Assembly: GCA_040081265.1 (NCBI GenBank)
Contig: JBEBGV010000004.1
Location: forward strand, 1 to 64,000
DNA: 64,000 nucleotides
Origin: JBEBGV01 sp040081265
GTDB lineage: Bacteria; Acidobacteriota; Vicinamibacteria; Vicinamibacterales; UBA2999
Reading direction: 5' to 3'
Below, one piece after another: positions 32,487-41,841 of the stretch. The position numbers and the translations under genes are program-made. Position 1 is the first letter of the stretch. Each line of letters starts with the position of its first letter. The notes below the pieces were generated by a model. It saw nothing but the letters and a program-made list of their open reading frames with translations. It was not told the DNA's origin and did no database searches.

Positions 32487-33371
32487 ATGGAACCTGTGCC
32501 TCCTCTCCGAATGGCGGACGTGGTGGTCGCGACCCCGCGCGACCTGGACGCCGCACTGGGGCGGATGGCACGCGCGCAGCGCATGGTCTTCGTGGCCGGA
32601 CTGCCGGGTGTCGGCAAGAGTCTCTTCATCCGTGAGCTCGCCCGAGCCGCGCATGCGGCCGGACGGACAGTGCATCTCCTGCAGTGGGATGTGGTGCGCC
32701 CCGCGTTTGTTTCGCCCGAGGTCGATGCCCGTTACCCGGAGAAGGACGGCGTCACCCATGCGGTGATTCGAAAGGCCGTCGGATTGTGGTCTCGAGGTGC
32801 GGTGCTTCGCTGGCACGCCGAGCACCCGGATGTCAGGCACATGCTCATCGGCGAGGTGCCAATCATCGGCAATCGTTTGCTGGAGCTGGCGCAGGCGCAG
32901 GAAGACGAGGCGGAGTCGTTGCTGGCGGGGGAGGGGGCGCTGTTCATCACGCCGGTGCCGTCGGTTGCCGTGCGAGCCGCGATCGCGCGTGCCCGCGGTC
33001 AGACGTTCTCGAACCCGACCCACCCCCGCGAGAGCGCCGACGCTCCGCCTGCTCTCATGGACGCCGCCTGGGACGAAGTTCACGCGCTCGCGGCTGCTAT
33101 TGGTGCCGCCCCGCCTGTTGATGGACCAGCGCCGTTCGATCCGTCAGCGTATGCGACTGTCTACCGCCACCTTCTGCGCCATCGTCACGCCCTCACGTTG
33201 TGGGTGAACGTGCAACTCGAGCAGCGTGCCTCGGTCTATGACCTGAACATGACGGCCCATGAGCTCGTTCCCGCGCCAGGTGAGGCGGCCGCCATCCTTG
33301 CGCGTCTCGAGCGCGAGTCCCCGGTCGACCAGATCGAACGGGACGTCGCCAGTTGGTTCGAAAGGGTGTGA
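32487..33371 (+). CDS. P-loop ATPase of unknown function
   Basis: The 294-aa soluble protein has a Walker A motif, MVFVAGLPGVGKSLFIREL (about residues 33-51), then a hydrophobic strand ending L-L-Q-W-D-V-V-R as in kinase-like P-loop folds and HMLIGEVPIIGNRLLELA as a possible Walker B region. The overall order resembles zeta-toxin or chloramphenicol-kinase-like nucleoside/small-molecule kinases, but no catalytic signature fixes this. The gene stands alone upstream of the stress-protein pair. The start MEPVPPL was chosen as the first ATG. Confidence 0.55.
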   Translation: MEPVPPLRMADVVVATPRDLDAALGRMARAQRMVFVAGLPGVGKSLFIRELARAAHAAGRTVHLLQWDVVRPAFVSPEVDARYPEKDGVTHAVIRKAVGLWSRGAVLRWHAEHPDVRHMLIGEVPIIGNRLLELAQAQEDEAESLLAGEGALFITPVPSVAVRAAIARARGQTFSNPTHPRESADAPPALMDAAWDEVHALAAAIGAAPPVDGPAPFDPSAYATVYRHLLRHRHALTLWVNVQLEQRASVYDLNMTAHELVPAPGEAAAILARLERESPVDQIERDVASWFERV

Positions 33372-33486
33372 TGCGGAGTTCTTCCAACAGCCGCGAAAGA
33401 ATCCTGACCCCTCCGTCCAGTTACCCCACGAAAACGACCCTGCTTCGCTGTGCGGTCGTGACCCCCACCGGCGCGCTTCTTGAACT

Positions 33487-33503
33487 ACCACCTGACAGGT
33501 GGT
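33487..33503. promoter_or_regulatory. 17-bp palindrome before the first Usp gene
   Basis: ACCACCTG-A-CAGGTGGT is a perfect palindrome ending 6 bp before the ATG at 33510. The AGGTGG of its right arm is the probable ribosome site. It can act as an operator or as a hairpin hiding the ribosome site. Confidence 0.45.
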
Positions 33504-33509
33504 GGTGTG

Positions 33510-34391
33510 ATGTCTGACTTCGCACGGGTCCTCTGTCCAGTCGACGTGTCCGAAGCCTCCGGGCCCGTCCTCCGATACGCCGGAGCCCTGGCGAGATGGT
33601 ACAAGGCCAGACTCACCGTGCTGCACGTCATGCCCACGGCCGACGCGGCCGAGGTCATCCCCGCCTTCGTCGACTCAGTTGCCGCCAACGCCAGCCGACG
33701 CGAACGACAGCGTGCGACCGCCTTCGAGGCGTTGCACCGCCTGGTCAAGGCTCAGGTGCCCGCCGACACTGACGTCGAGGTGACCGTGGCGGAGGATTAC
33801 GACGTGCCCCTCGAGATCGAACGCCGAGCGACCGACGGCCGCGCGAACCTGATCGTCATGGGCAGCGAGGGTCGCGCGGGCGTCGACCGCCTGCTGCACG
33901 GGTCGACCGCCGAACATATCCTCGATGCCGCCCGTCATCCGGTGCTCGTCATTCCGGCTGCGGCACAACACGCCATCCCTCCCGGGTGCGCCGCCTTCAA
34001 GAACGTGCTGTGCGCCGTCGACTTCTCGGAGTGCACGCTGGAAGTGGTCGCCGCCGCAACCATGCTGGCCGAGGACGCCGACGCACGGCTCACGCTGCTG
34101 AACGTGGCAGACGAGGATGTCTCCGAGGCTGACACCGCGGCTCGGCTCCGCCATCTGCGTCAGCTGGTGCCAGAGTCGGCTTCCATCTGCTGCCACGTCG
34201 AGCCGGTCGTCCGTCACGGAGTCATCTGGCAAGAGGTTGCGCGTCTCGCCTCCGAGCGCTCCTGCGACATCCTCGTCATGGGTGCCAGCGGACGCGGGGT
34301 GCTGAGCAGGGCCGTACTGGGCTCGCCGTCGCACGAGGTGCTGCGCACGGTGCCGTGCCCGGTGTTGTTCGTTCCCAGGCTGGGAGGATAG
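33510..34391 (+). CDS. Tandem-domain universal stress protein
   Basis: The 293-aa protein has two Usp domains. Domain 1 starts MSDFARVLCPVDVSEASG and ends with VMGSEGRAGVDRLLHGSTA. Domain 2 starts FKNVLCAVDFSECTLEV and ends with VMGASGRGVLSRAVLGSPS. Both have the G-x2-G-x9-G-S/T loop that binds ATP. Such proteins bind ATP and support survival under starvation, oxidative or respiratory stress. A paralogue follows 12 bp downstream, so the two are co-transcribed. ATG 33510 follows the palindromic ribosome site. An upstream ATG at 33480 lacks one. Confidence 0.85.
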   Translation: MSDFARVLCPVDVSEASGPVLRYAGALARWYKARLTVLHVMPTADAAEVIPAFVDSVAANASRRERQRATAFEALHRLVKAQVPADTDVEVTVAEDYDVPLEIERRATDGRANLIVMGSEGRAGVDRLLHGSTAEHILDAARHPVLVIPAAAQHAIPPGCAAFKNVLCAVDFSECTLEVVAAATMLAEDADARLTLLNVADEDVSEADTAARLRHLRQLVPESASICCHVEPVVRHGVIWQEVARLASERSCDILVMGASGRGVLSRAVLGSPSHEVLRTVPCPVLFVPRLGG

Positions 34392-34403
34392 GCGGGAGTA
34401 GCC

Positions 34404-35300
34404 ATGATCCGCATCGCCAACGTCCTGTGTCCGGTCGATTTCTCGGAGACCTCGCAACGCGCGCTCGATCACGCGGCGGCGATCGCGCACTGGTACGAGG
34501 CGCGTCTGACGCTCTTGCACGTGGTTGTCTCTCGCCCGGTGCTGGATCTGCCGATGCCGGAGCTGACCGACGCCGACCGCGAGCGTCTCTCGACCGACCT
34601 GCGAAAGATGGCGGGCCGCATCCCACCGCAGGTGGCGATCGACTACCGCATTTCGGAAGCGGAGTTCGTGGACACGGAGATCGTCGCGCAGATCGCCGCG
34701 ACGCAAGCCAATCTTCTGGTGCTCGGCACGCACGGTCGTTCCGGCTTCGAACGGCTGTTCCTGGGGTCTGTGACGGAGAAGCTGCTTCGCAGGGCTACCT
34801 GCCCCACGTTGGTCGTACCGCCCAGAGCCGCCGCCGTCGCCGCTGACGCGCCGGTGCAGTTGCGCCGCATCCTCTGCCCAGTGGACTTCTCGGACGGCTC
34901 GCTGAACGCGCTGACCACTGCCATCGGCATGGCCGAGGAAGCCGATGCCCGTCTGACGCTCCTCAACGTGATCGAAATTCCGCCCACGCTCTTCGGCACG
35001 TCCGGAATGTCTGAGACCGACGTCGATCGGATCCGAGCTGCGGCAGAGGCCGACGTGCTGCGGCGTCTGCGCGCGCTCGTCCCGGAGGGGGCCCGGACCT
35101 ACTGTTCGGTTGAAACGGCCGTCGTCGAAGGCAGTGCGCACCGCGAGATCGTGCGCTCGGCCACCGACGCCAGGGCCGACGTGATCGTCATCGGCGCGCA
35201 TGGAGGCGGCACGCTCGATCGCCTGGTCTTTGGCTCGACGACGCATCACGTGATTCGTGCGGCCCCCTGTCCCGTGCTCGTGGTGCGAAGCGCTACCTGA
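34404..35300 (+). CDS. Tandem-domain universal stress protein (second)
   Basis: The 298-aa protein starts MIRIANVLCPVDFSETSQRA, with first loop VLGTHGRSGFERLFLGSV, second domain RRILCPVDFSDGSLNAL and second loop VIGAHGGGTLDRLVFGSTT. The second loop has G-x2-G-x9-G-S, so both halves should bind ATP. It forms an operon with the preceding Usp and ends five bases from the convergent APH/ATPase gene. Confidence 0.85.
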   Translation: MIRIANVLCPVDFSETSQRALDHAAAIAHWYEARLTLLHVVVSRPVLDLPMPELTDADRERLSTDLRKMAGRIPPQVAIDYRISEAEFVDTEIVAQIAATQANLLVLGTHGRSGFERLFLGSVTEKLLRRATCPTLVVPPRAAAVAADAPVQLRRILCPVDFSDGSLNALTTAIGMAEEADARLTLLNVIEIPPTLFGTSGMSETDVDRIRAAAEADVLRRLRALVPEGARTYCSVETAVVEGSAHREIVRSATDARADVIVIGAHGGGTLDRLVFGSTTHHVIRAAPCPVLVVRSAT

Positions 35301-35305
35301 GCGCC

Positions 35306-36835
35306 TCAGCCGTCGGAGAGAAGACCGAGTGCGATGCCCGTCATGTGCTCGGGCGAGTCGGCGGCATCGATCCGTCGCCAGCTGATCTCGCCGGAATCAC
35401 GCGCCAGTTGCATCCGAACGACGTCGGCGTCGGCATCGGACACATCGTACCGCCGTCCGGTGACCCGAGCGATGAGTGTGGACGCTGGCGCATCGAGCCA
35501 CAGGCCGACAAAAGGTACCTTTGCGTCCTGCGCCACGCGTTCGAGCCGCGTCCGCTCGCTGGAGTCCCCATAGACAGCATCGACGACTACGGAGTGACCG
35601 GTGCGCAGCACGCGATCCGCCTCCACTGCGAGCGTTTCGTAGACCCGGGCTGTCACCGACGGGGCGTAACCGTCCGGGTCGAGCCGGTCGAGTGGCAAGA
35701 CGTTGCAGAGACGTTTCCGAATCTCGTCGCTGCGGAGGATGAAGGCGCCGGGCACGGCGCCCACAAAGGGAGCAACCGCCCTGGCCAGTGTGGATTTTCC
35801 CGATCCCGACAGCCCGCCGATGGCGATGAGCCTCGGCGGCGGTGGATGCAGCAGCGCTTCCGCCATCACGAAGTACTCGCGAGCCTGACGCTCGAGCGCT
35901 GAGCGTTCTTCGGGCCGGCTTTGCATCTGTGCCGCCGTGGCGCTCGTCTTCGCCTTGACGGCGGCGCGACAGGACAGGAACAGCGGCAGCAGTGCCAGCC
36001 CGTCAAGATCAGGTGCCGCAAGGTATCGATTCAGCAGTGCATTGGCGTGACCAGGCAGCGTCCGATGCCATAAGTCCATCAACAGAAACGCGATGTCGTA
36101 TAAGACATCGATGCAGGCGATTTCGTCGTTGAACTCAATGCCGTCAAAGAGCGTCGGCCGCCCGTCGAGCAGGACGATATTGCCGAGATGGAGATCGCCA
36201 TGGCAGTGGCGCACGCGACCGATGGCGAGACGCTGGTCGAGCAGGGCGGCGTGGCGGTCGATCTCACGTGTCGTGTGCGCAGTCAGTTGAGCGCAGGCCG
36301 ACGTGTCCAGGCACCTGCCGAACTCGGCAAACCCGGCCGTGTTGCCGTCGGCCACCCACCGCATCCCACGCTGTCCGCCGTGATCGAACCGTGGGTCGGC
36401 GCTGGCGTGAAACGCCGCGATGTGATCGGCCAGCGGATCGATGAGCGCAAGATCCAGCCGACCCGCGGCCGCCAGACGATCGAAGAGACAGTCTTGCGGA
36501 AACCGCGTCATCTCGATGACCCAGTCGAGCGGGGGACCGGTGCCATCAAGTGCCAGCGTGCCGTCGGGCTGCCGTGTCACCGGCACAACGCGGCGATAGA
36601 GTCCCGGAGCCGTCCGTCGGTTCAGTGTCACCTCGGCGTTGCAGAAGTGGCGGCGCAGTTCCGCTGAGGAGAAGTCGAGATAGTCGAAGGCAACAGCGCG
36701 CTTGAGCTTGTAGGCGCGATCACCGGTCAGGAAGACGATCGCCGAGTGTGTGTCAATGCGCGCCACCTCACCGCCGCCATGCGCGCCCGGTGATTCGAGC
36801 CAGCGAATCACGTCCCCCTGGTCTTCGGTAATCAT
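35306..36835 (-). CDS. APH-like kinase fused to AAA-type ATPase
   Basis: This 509-aa two-domain protein begins MITEDQGDVIRWLESPG. Residues 30-320 form an aminoglycoside-phosphotransferase fold with HCHGDLHLGNIVLLDGRP (catalytic H-G-D-x-x-x-x-N) and LFDGIEFND (the metal Asp). Residues 335-509 form a P-loop kinase with IGGLSGSGKSTLARAV and a lid-like RVTGRRYDVSDAD. The family often sits with Usp proteins, as here, suggesting a stress role, but substrates are unknown. ATG 36835 was chosen because the upstream reading is low-complexity Arg/Gly. It is convergent with the Usp operon. Confidence 0.8.
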   Translation of the reverse strand: MITEDQGDVIRWLESPGAHGGGEVARIDTHSAIVFLTGDRAYKLKRAVAFDYLDFSSAELRRHFCNAEVTLNRRTAPGLYRRVVPVTRQPDGTLALDGTGPPLDWVIEMTRFPQDCLFDRLAAAGRLDLALIDPLADHIAAFHASADPRFDHGGQRGMRWVADGNTAGFAEFGRCLDTSACAQLTAHTTREIDRHAALLDQRLAIGRVRHCHGDLHLGNIVLLDGRPTLFDGIEFNDEIACIDVLYDIAFLLMDLWHRTLPGHANALLNRYLAAPDLDGLALLPLFLSCRAAVKAKTSATAAQMQSRPEERSALERQAREYFVMAEALLHPPPPRLIAIGGLSGSGKSTLARAVAPFVGAVPGAFILRSDEIRKRLCNVLPLDRLDPDGYAPSVTARVYETLAVEADRVLRTGHSVVVDAVYGDSSERTRLERVAQDAKVPFVGLWLDAPASTLIARVTGRRYDVSDADADVVRMQLARDSGEISWRRIDAADSPEHMTGIALGLLSDG

Positions 36836-37023
36836 TCGACAACAACCCGCCATTCCTGAACGAGCAAGAAGTAGACCGCTTCCCAGCTGAGGGGAAGATT
36901 CCCACGTCCCGCGTATTTTCCACCTCTGCCGAGCCCTGGGGCCTCCGCATCGGTTGGGCGGTGTGCGCCGACCGACCAAACGCGCATGTCGGAGAGGGCA
37001 CCGCAGTTGCTTACGAGGGGACC

Positions 37024-37350
37024 ATGACTAACCTCACGTCGAATGACAAGGTGGCCGCTCAGCTCCGTCAGCGGCTTGATGCGCTGCTTCGTCGCGTCGG
37101 GAACATCGAGGGTGATCTCAGGTCCGCGCATGATCGCGATTGGACCGAAGAAGCCGCCGAGCGTCAGAACGACGAGGTCCTGGAAGGGCTCGACGAAATG
37201 GGGATTGCGGAAGTCCAGCAGATCCGCGCCGCGTTGCGACGAATCGAAAACGGCAGCTACGGCATCTGCACAACGTGCAGCCAGCCAATCGCCGCTGCAC
37301 GCTTGAGCGTCGCCCCGAGCGTCCCGACCTGCGTGGCCTGCGCGGCGTAG
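37024..37350 (+). CDS. DksA/TraR-type zinc-finger protein
   Basis: The 108-aa protein starts MTNLTSNDKVAAQLRQRLDA. The first 75 residues are a coiled coil and the end is a C4 zinc finger: GICTTCSQPI and PTCVACAA. DksA-like proteins enter the RNA polymerase secondary channel and modulate stringent-response genes. D-x-x-D/A at the coil tip appears only loosely (RDWTEEAAER), so activity may differ from DksA. It stands alone, with 188 bp upstream free of genes. A longer frame from 36961 is not conserved-looking. Confidence 0.8.
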   Translation: MTNLTSNDKVAAQLRQRLDALLRRVGNIEGDLRSAHDRDWTEEAAERQNDEVLEGLDEMGIAEVQQIRAALRRIENGSYGICTTCSQPIAAARLSVAPSVPTCVACAA

Positions 37351-37360
37351 CCCCGCGCCA

Positions 37361-38554
37361 TCATCGGACTCGTGCCGTCACGCCGTCGACCACCTGGTCG
37401 CTGGGATGGACCACCACCTGACGTCCCGCCTCGAGCCCCGTGCGGATCTCGGCTTGGTCGCTGTTGCGGTGGCCCACATCGACCGGCAGTTGCTGAACGC
37501 GGCCGTCGTCCAGAACGAAGACCGTCCATCCCTCACCCTGTCGGACCAACGCACTGGTTGGCACCTTGACGACATCGGGTGCCTCCCACATCACGATCCT
37601 GACCTCCACGCGGTAGCCATCGCCAAGCGACTGTGATGTGCTCGGAGGCGCGTCGACGTCCATCACGACGTTCACCCGCTGCTCCTCGACTCCCAGCGCT
37701 GAAACCTTGGTGAATCCCGAGGGTTCGATTCTGCGCACCCGTGCGGCCAGCGCCTGTTCGCCACCCCACTGCTCGACGCGGACGCTGGCGCCAACGCGGA
37801 CCCGGACGGCGTCGGTGGACAGCAGGTCGGCGACGATTTCGAGATCGTCAGCGGGATTGCCGATCTCGACCAGCGGTTCGCCTGCAGCCACCATGCTTTC
37901 GCTCTCGCGCAGGCGCCTGAGCACAACCCCGTCGATCGGTGCCGTGACCGCCAGGACGCGACCGCTCGACGCGGTGGTCGGCGGCATCAGCCGTGCTTCG
38001 GCCTGCGCGATCTGTGCTCGTGTGTTCGACACCGCGAACTCCGCGCTGCGAACGCCTTCCTCGGTGGTGCGCGCGTTCGCCTCGGCGGCGTCCAGCGCCT
38101 GTGCCGTCGTCAACTGGGAGGCAGACAGCTCCCGTTGTCGCCTCAGATCCGCGGTGGCCAGTGCGCGCGCTGCGATCGCGCGCCGGAGTTCGGCTTCTGC
38201 GCGGCCGAGTCCGGCGTTAGCGGCCGCGACCGCGGCTTCGGCCTCGGCGCGGCTTCGCGAGTCGAGCAGGGCCGGCGCTTCGGCACGAATGCGGGCGACG
38301 ACGGTGCGGCCTTTCACCACCGGGTCGCCAGGATCGAGCTCGATTCGCAGCACACGTCCCATCACCGGTGCAGACACCACGTAGCGGTTGCGGACGCGTG
38401 TCTCGCCCTCCTCGTCGACGGTCACCACGAGCGGGCCGCGCGTGCTGGGCATCACATCGACGACCACAGGCGTGGGCCACATGGCAAATACCCCCACCGC
38501 GGCCACGGCCAGCAGGGCAACGAACCAGCGTCGGTAACGGATGATTGCGCGCAT
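37361..38554 (-). CDS. Periplasmic adaptor (HlyD/MacA family)
   Basis: The 397-aa membrane-fusion protein has an N-terminal anchor (WFVALLAVAAVGVFAMW), a biotinyl-lipoyl half-motif (RYVVSAPVMGRVLRIELDPG), a long Ala/Glu/Arg coiled-coil hairpin about residues 100-190, and the second lipoyl half (VTAPIDGVVLRRLRESES). It links an inner-membrane ABC exporter to an outer-membrane duct. It is the last gene of a leftward ABC operon, three bases after the permease. The start MRAIIRYRR is the first ATG. Confidence 0.85.
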   Translation of the reverse strand: MRAIIRYRRWFVALLAVAAVGVFAMWPTPVVVDVMPSTRGPLVVTVDEEGETRVRNRYVVSAPVMGRVLRIELDPGDPVVKGRTVVARIRAEAPALLDSRSRAEAEAAVAAANAGLGRAEAELRRAIAARALATADLRRQRELSASQLTTAQALDAAEANARTTEEGVRSAEFAVSNTRAQIAQAEARLMPPTTASSGRVLAVTAPIDGVVLRRLRESESMVAAGEPLVEIGNPADDLEIVADLLSTDAVRVRVGASVRVEQWGGEQALAARVRRIEPSGFTKVSALGVEEQRVNVVMDVDAPPSTSQSLGDGYRVEVRIVMWEAPDVVKVPTSALVRQGEGWTVFVLDDGRVQQLPVDVGHRNSDQAEIRTGLEAGRQVVVHPSDQVVDGVTARVR

Positions 38555-38557
38555 GGC

Positions 38558-40939
38558 CTACTCCCGTGATTTGAGCACAGCGACCAAGTCGAGCCGGTCG
38601 AGCCGTCGCCGAACGGCGAGCGCCGACAATGCGGCGGCGCCGATGATCGTGAGCCAGCCCCATGCCACCGTGGCGGGGGAGACGATGAACGGGATGCGAT
38701 ACACCTCGTTCTGGAAGATGGTCATGATGAACTGACCGAGTCCGTATCCGATGAGGGTGCCCAGGGGGAGCGACAGGAGCGTCAGGATGGTCAGTTCTCC
38801 GAGCAGGATGGAAGAGATTTCACCCCTGGTGAATCCGAGGACTCGAAGGCTTGCCAGCTCTCGAGCCCGCTCCGAGAGCGACACCCGCGCGGCGTTGTAA
38901 ACGACGCCGATGGCGATGATCGCCGCGAAGATGACGTTGATGCCGACCGTCAGCGTCATGTTCTGCGCCATCACCTCGCGGAAGTTCGTGAGCGCCGTCT
39001 CGCGAATGGCCACGCCAGCAATCGACGGTGTCGCCTTCAGCCGTGTATACAGCAAATCGATCGAGCGAGGATCAACCTGCAGGAACGCGCCGGACAGCGT
39101 GCGTCCCTCACGCATGAGGCGACCGAGACTGTCGATGCTCATGTATGCCTGCAGCCCCATGATGTCGTCGACGATCCGCGTGACCCGGATGCGCCTGATG
39201 GGACGCCACCCTTCGAGCACTTCGACCTGCACGAGGTCGCCCGGAACCAGTCCAAGGGTCGACGCCAGCATCTTCGAGATGATCAACCCCTCGGCCGGAA
39301 GCGGCTGCGGGCGTCCCTGCTGATCGATGACCCGATTGAGATCCGGGTTCGGCTCGAGGCCGGTCAGCGCCAGCGTGCGCGACCTGACGCCGACGCGCAG
39401 ACGCGCCGGGACGGCCCGCACCGGCTCGACTGCCATGACGCCGGGCATCCGTTGGACCGCGTGAATCGCCGCGACTGATCGTGGCTCCACGAAGGTGACG
39501 GTGACGTCCTGCCGCATCCCTTCGTTGAACTGACGGGTGATCAGCACCTCCATCGCGTCGATGAATCCGAAGCCGATGAGCAGGATTGCGCCGCCGAAGG
39601 CGATGCCCACAATTGACGCCAGCGCACGCATCGGCTGGCGTTCGATGTTCCGGAGCACAATCCGAGCGCCCTGTCCCAGGTGGCGCTGGAGCCGTGGAGT
39701 CTCGATGATGCTCGGACGATACCGCTCGGGCGACTCCGGCCGCATAGCTTCTGCCGGCGGTACCCTGACCGCCCGTCGGACCGCCGACACGGCACCCAGG
39801 GCTGCTGAGGCGAAGGCGAGCGCCACGGCAGTCACGGCCACCCCTGCCGAGAGTCTGTAGTCGAGAGCAGGAAAACGGAAGTACCGGTTGTAGAGTTCGA
39901 TCATCTCAGAGCCGAGCCAGGCACCAACTGCGATTCCGGCAATCGACCCGAGGGCGGCGATGGTCAACGCCCACTTGAGGTAGTGCCACGCCAGCTCGCG
40001 GTTGGAGTAGCCCAGCGCCTTGAGCGCCGCCAGTTGTGGTCGCTGGAGTGCCAGCGCACGCGCCAGGGCCACGTTCAGCACAAAAGCGGCAACCGACAGG
40101 AAGATGGCCGGCACGACGAACCCGAACGTGCTCAGTTGGGTGAGCTCGTTGTCGAGCGTCCACGCGGAAGGCTGCAGACGACGCGGGATCGCGCCGAGAC
40201 CGCCGTAGGACTCGAGCGTCTCGTCGACATCTGCAATCACCGCGTCGACTGAGAACCCGGACACCACCTTCAGGCTGACGTCGTTGAACGCACCGTCCAT
40301 GTCGAAGGCGCTGGCGAGCGCACGGCGTTCCATCCACAGGAGTGCGAATCGGCGATTGTCTGGAATGATCTCACCTGGACGGATGCTGAAGACGTATTCG
40401 GGAGACAGCGCGATGCCGGCGATTGTCAGTGTCCGCCGCCGACCGTTGATGACCACGGTCAGCGTGTCACCCGGCTGCATGTCATTGGCCTCGGTGAAGA
40501 CCTCGCTGGCCAGCACCTCGTTGGAGCGCCCGGCCTCAGGCCAGCGTCCGGCTCTGAGAAACACATCGTTGAGCGCCGGCCGTCCACGCGAGGGGAGTGA
40601 AATCAGCCGCGCCGTGGCCGGCTCGGTGATGCCGGGGACGGTCAGCGTGACGTCGGCCACCACACGGGTGTCAACGAGGGCCACACCGGGGATGGCGCGC
40701 AGGTCGATCTCGACCGCACTCGGGGCTCGTTTCAGCATGACGAAGACGTCGGCGAAGCGCTGCCGAGCGTAGTAGCTGTCGACGGTGCGCCGCAGCGAGT
40801 CGAAGTTCGAGAGATAGGTGACGAACATCACCACGCCTGCGGCCAGCACCGCACCGATTGCGACGGCCTGGCTGCGCATGGCCCACAGATCGCGGAGGAG
40901 CTTGCGATCGAGCGCCGAGATCGCGAGCCGCCCTACCAT
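38558..40939 (-). CDS. ABC exporter permease with two FtsX domains
   Basis: This 793-aa permease has a first helix (LWAMRSQAVAIGAVLAAGVV), a large periplasmic domain, then two FtsX units. Unit 1 is around residues 270-390 (FVVPAIFLSVAAFVLNVAL). Unit 2 is near the end (NVIFAAIIAIGVVYNAARVS, then LLSLPLGTLIGYGLGQF). The length near 800 matches two-unit lipoprotein or macrolide-type exporters of the DevC/YbbP kind. Its start overlaps the ATPase stop by seven bases. No substrate can be inferred. Confidence 0.85.
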   Translation of the reverse strand: MVGRLAISALDRKLLRDLWAMRSQAVAIGAVLAAGVVMFVTYLSNFDSLRRTVDSYYARQRFADVFVMLKRAPSAVEIDLRAIPGVALVDTRVVADVTLTVPGITEPATARLISLPSRGRPALNDVFLRAGRWPEAGRSNEVLASEVFTEANDMQPGDTLTVVINGRRRTLTIAGIALSPEYVFSIRPGEIIPDNRRFALLWMERRALASAFDMDGAFNDVSLKVVSGFSVDAVIADVDETLESYGGLGAIPRRLQPSAWTLDNELTQLSTFGFVVPAIFLSVAAFVLNVALARALALQRPQLAALKALGYSNRELAWHYLKWALTIAALGSIAGIAVGAWLGSEMIELYNRYFRFPALDYRLSAGVAVTAVALAFASAALGAVSAVRRAVRVPPAEAMRPESPERYRPSIIETPRLQRHLGQGARIVLRNIERQPMRALASIVGIAFGGAILLIGFGFIDAMEVLITRQFNEGMRQDVTVTFVEPRSVAAIHAVQRMPGVMAVEPVRAVPARLRVGVRSRTLALTGLEPNPDLNRVIDQQGRPQPLPAEGLIISKMLASTLGLVPGDLVQVEVLEGWRPIRRIRVTRIVDDIMGLQAYMSIDSLGRLMREGRTLSGAFLQVDPRSIDLLYTRLKATPSIAGVAIRETALTNFREVMAQNMTLTVGINVIFAAIIAIGVVYNAARVSLSERARELASLRVLGFTRGEISSILLGELTILTLLSLPLGTLIGYGLGQFIMTIFQNEVYRIPFIVSPATVAWGWLTIIGAAALSALAVRRRLDRLDLVAVLKSRE

Positions 40940-41655
40940 TGGATCTCCTGCGGCGTCAGGCGCCTGTCGTTGCGGGTGACCCCGGCGATGTTCCCGTCGG
41001 CCAGCCGGACAACGCGGTGCGCCATCCCGGCGATGGCGGCGTTGTGAGTAATCACGACCGTGGCTGTGCCGAGCTCTCGGTTGGCCTTCTCGAGTGCGTC
41101 CAGCACAACCACACCGGTGGTGATGTCGAGGGCCCCTGTCGGTTCGTCGCAGAGCAGCACGTCGGGACGCTTGGCAATGGCTCTTGCAATCGCCACCCGC
41201 TGCTGTTCGCCACCCGACAGCTGCGCCGGAAAGTGATTCAGCCGATGCTCCAGGCCGACCAGCGCCAGCGCTTCCTCCGGCTGCATGGGATGGCTGGTGA
41301 TCTCGGTGACGAGCGCGACGTTCTCCCGTGCGGTCAGGCTCGGGATGAGGTTGTAGAACTGGAACACGAAACCCACGTGTTCGCGGCGGTACTCGGTGAG
41401 CATGGCCTCGTCGGCGGTGGTCAGGTCGTGGTCCTTGTAGACGACGTTGCCCGAGGTGGGGAGGTCGAGCCCGCCCAGGATATTGAGCAGTGTCGATTTG
41501 CCGCTGCCGGAAGGTCCGAGGAGCACGACGAACTCACCCGCAAACAGGTCGAAGTCGACGCCGCGCAGGGCATGGACCTCGACATCACCCATCGGATAGA
41601 CCTTGGTGATGTGACGAGCGGCGAAGACGGGCTCGGTAAAGACTTGTGCAACCAC
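40933..41655 (-). CDS. ABC exporter ATPase (LolD/MacB-type)
   Basis: The 240-aa ATPase has Walker A LLGPSGSGKSTLLNILGG, Q-loop FVFQFYNLIPSLTARENV, signature QLSGGEQQRVAIARAI, Walker B V-L-L-C-D-E-P-T-G-A and H-loop ATVVITHN. V-H-A-L-R-G-V-D-F and the phrase E-P-T-G-A-L-D place it in the MacB/LolD group. The GTG at 41655 is chosen because the segment VVAQVFTEPVFAARHITKVY begins a normal ATPase. An in-frame ATG further in would remove strand 1. It is the first gene of the leftward operon and divergent from the MacA-like gene. Confidence 0.88.
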   Translation of the reverse strand: MVAQVFTEPVFAARHITKVYPMGDVEVHALRGVDFDLFAGEFVVLLGPSGSGKSTLLNILGGLDLPTSGNVVYKDHDLTTADEAMLTEYRREHVGFVFQFYNLIPSLTARENVALVTEITSHPMQPEEALALVGLEHRLNHFPAQLSGGEQQRVAIARAIAKRPDVLLCDEPTGALDITTGVVVLDALEKANRELGTATVVITHNAAIAGMAHRVVRLADGNIAGVTRNDRRLTPQEIQW

Positions 41656-41813
41656 GCTACACAGTCCACTGCATAAGTGTTGCCCCTGCAAAACCGGCAG
41701 AATCGACCGATTCGGCTGGAGCAGGCACGCGGGATTATCAGCGGCGCGTGTGAAATTCCCCTTCTGGCGCAGCTGGCGGCCTGAGTGGCGTTCCCGCTCC
41801 AGGACCCGTCCCG

Positions 41814-41829
41814 TGGCACGCCCGTTGCG
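41814..41829 (+). promoter_or_regulatory. Sigma-54-like -24/-12 sequence
   Basis: TGGCACG-CCCG-TTGCG has the invariant GG and GC pairs 12 bp apart as in sigma-54 promoters. Transcription would start about 41840, two bases before the MacA-like ATG, leaving out the GGAAGGG ribosome site. The match may therefore be fortuitous. Confidence 0.3.
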
Positions 41830-41841
41830 GAAGGGACGTGT

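Noticed and set aside
41695..41705. GGCAGAAT in the divergent ABC promoter region as another kinase-type box
   Set aside because: It lacks the TG at the right place, and the nearest start is over 130 bp away.
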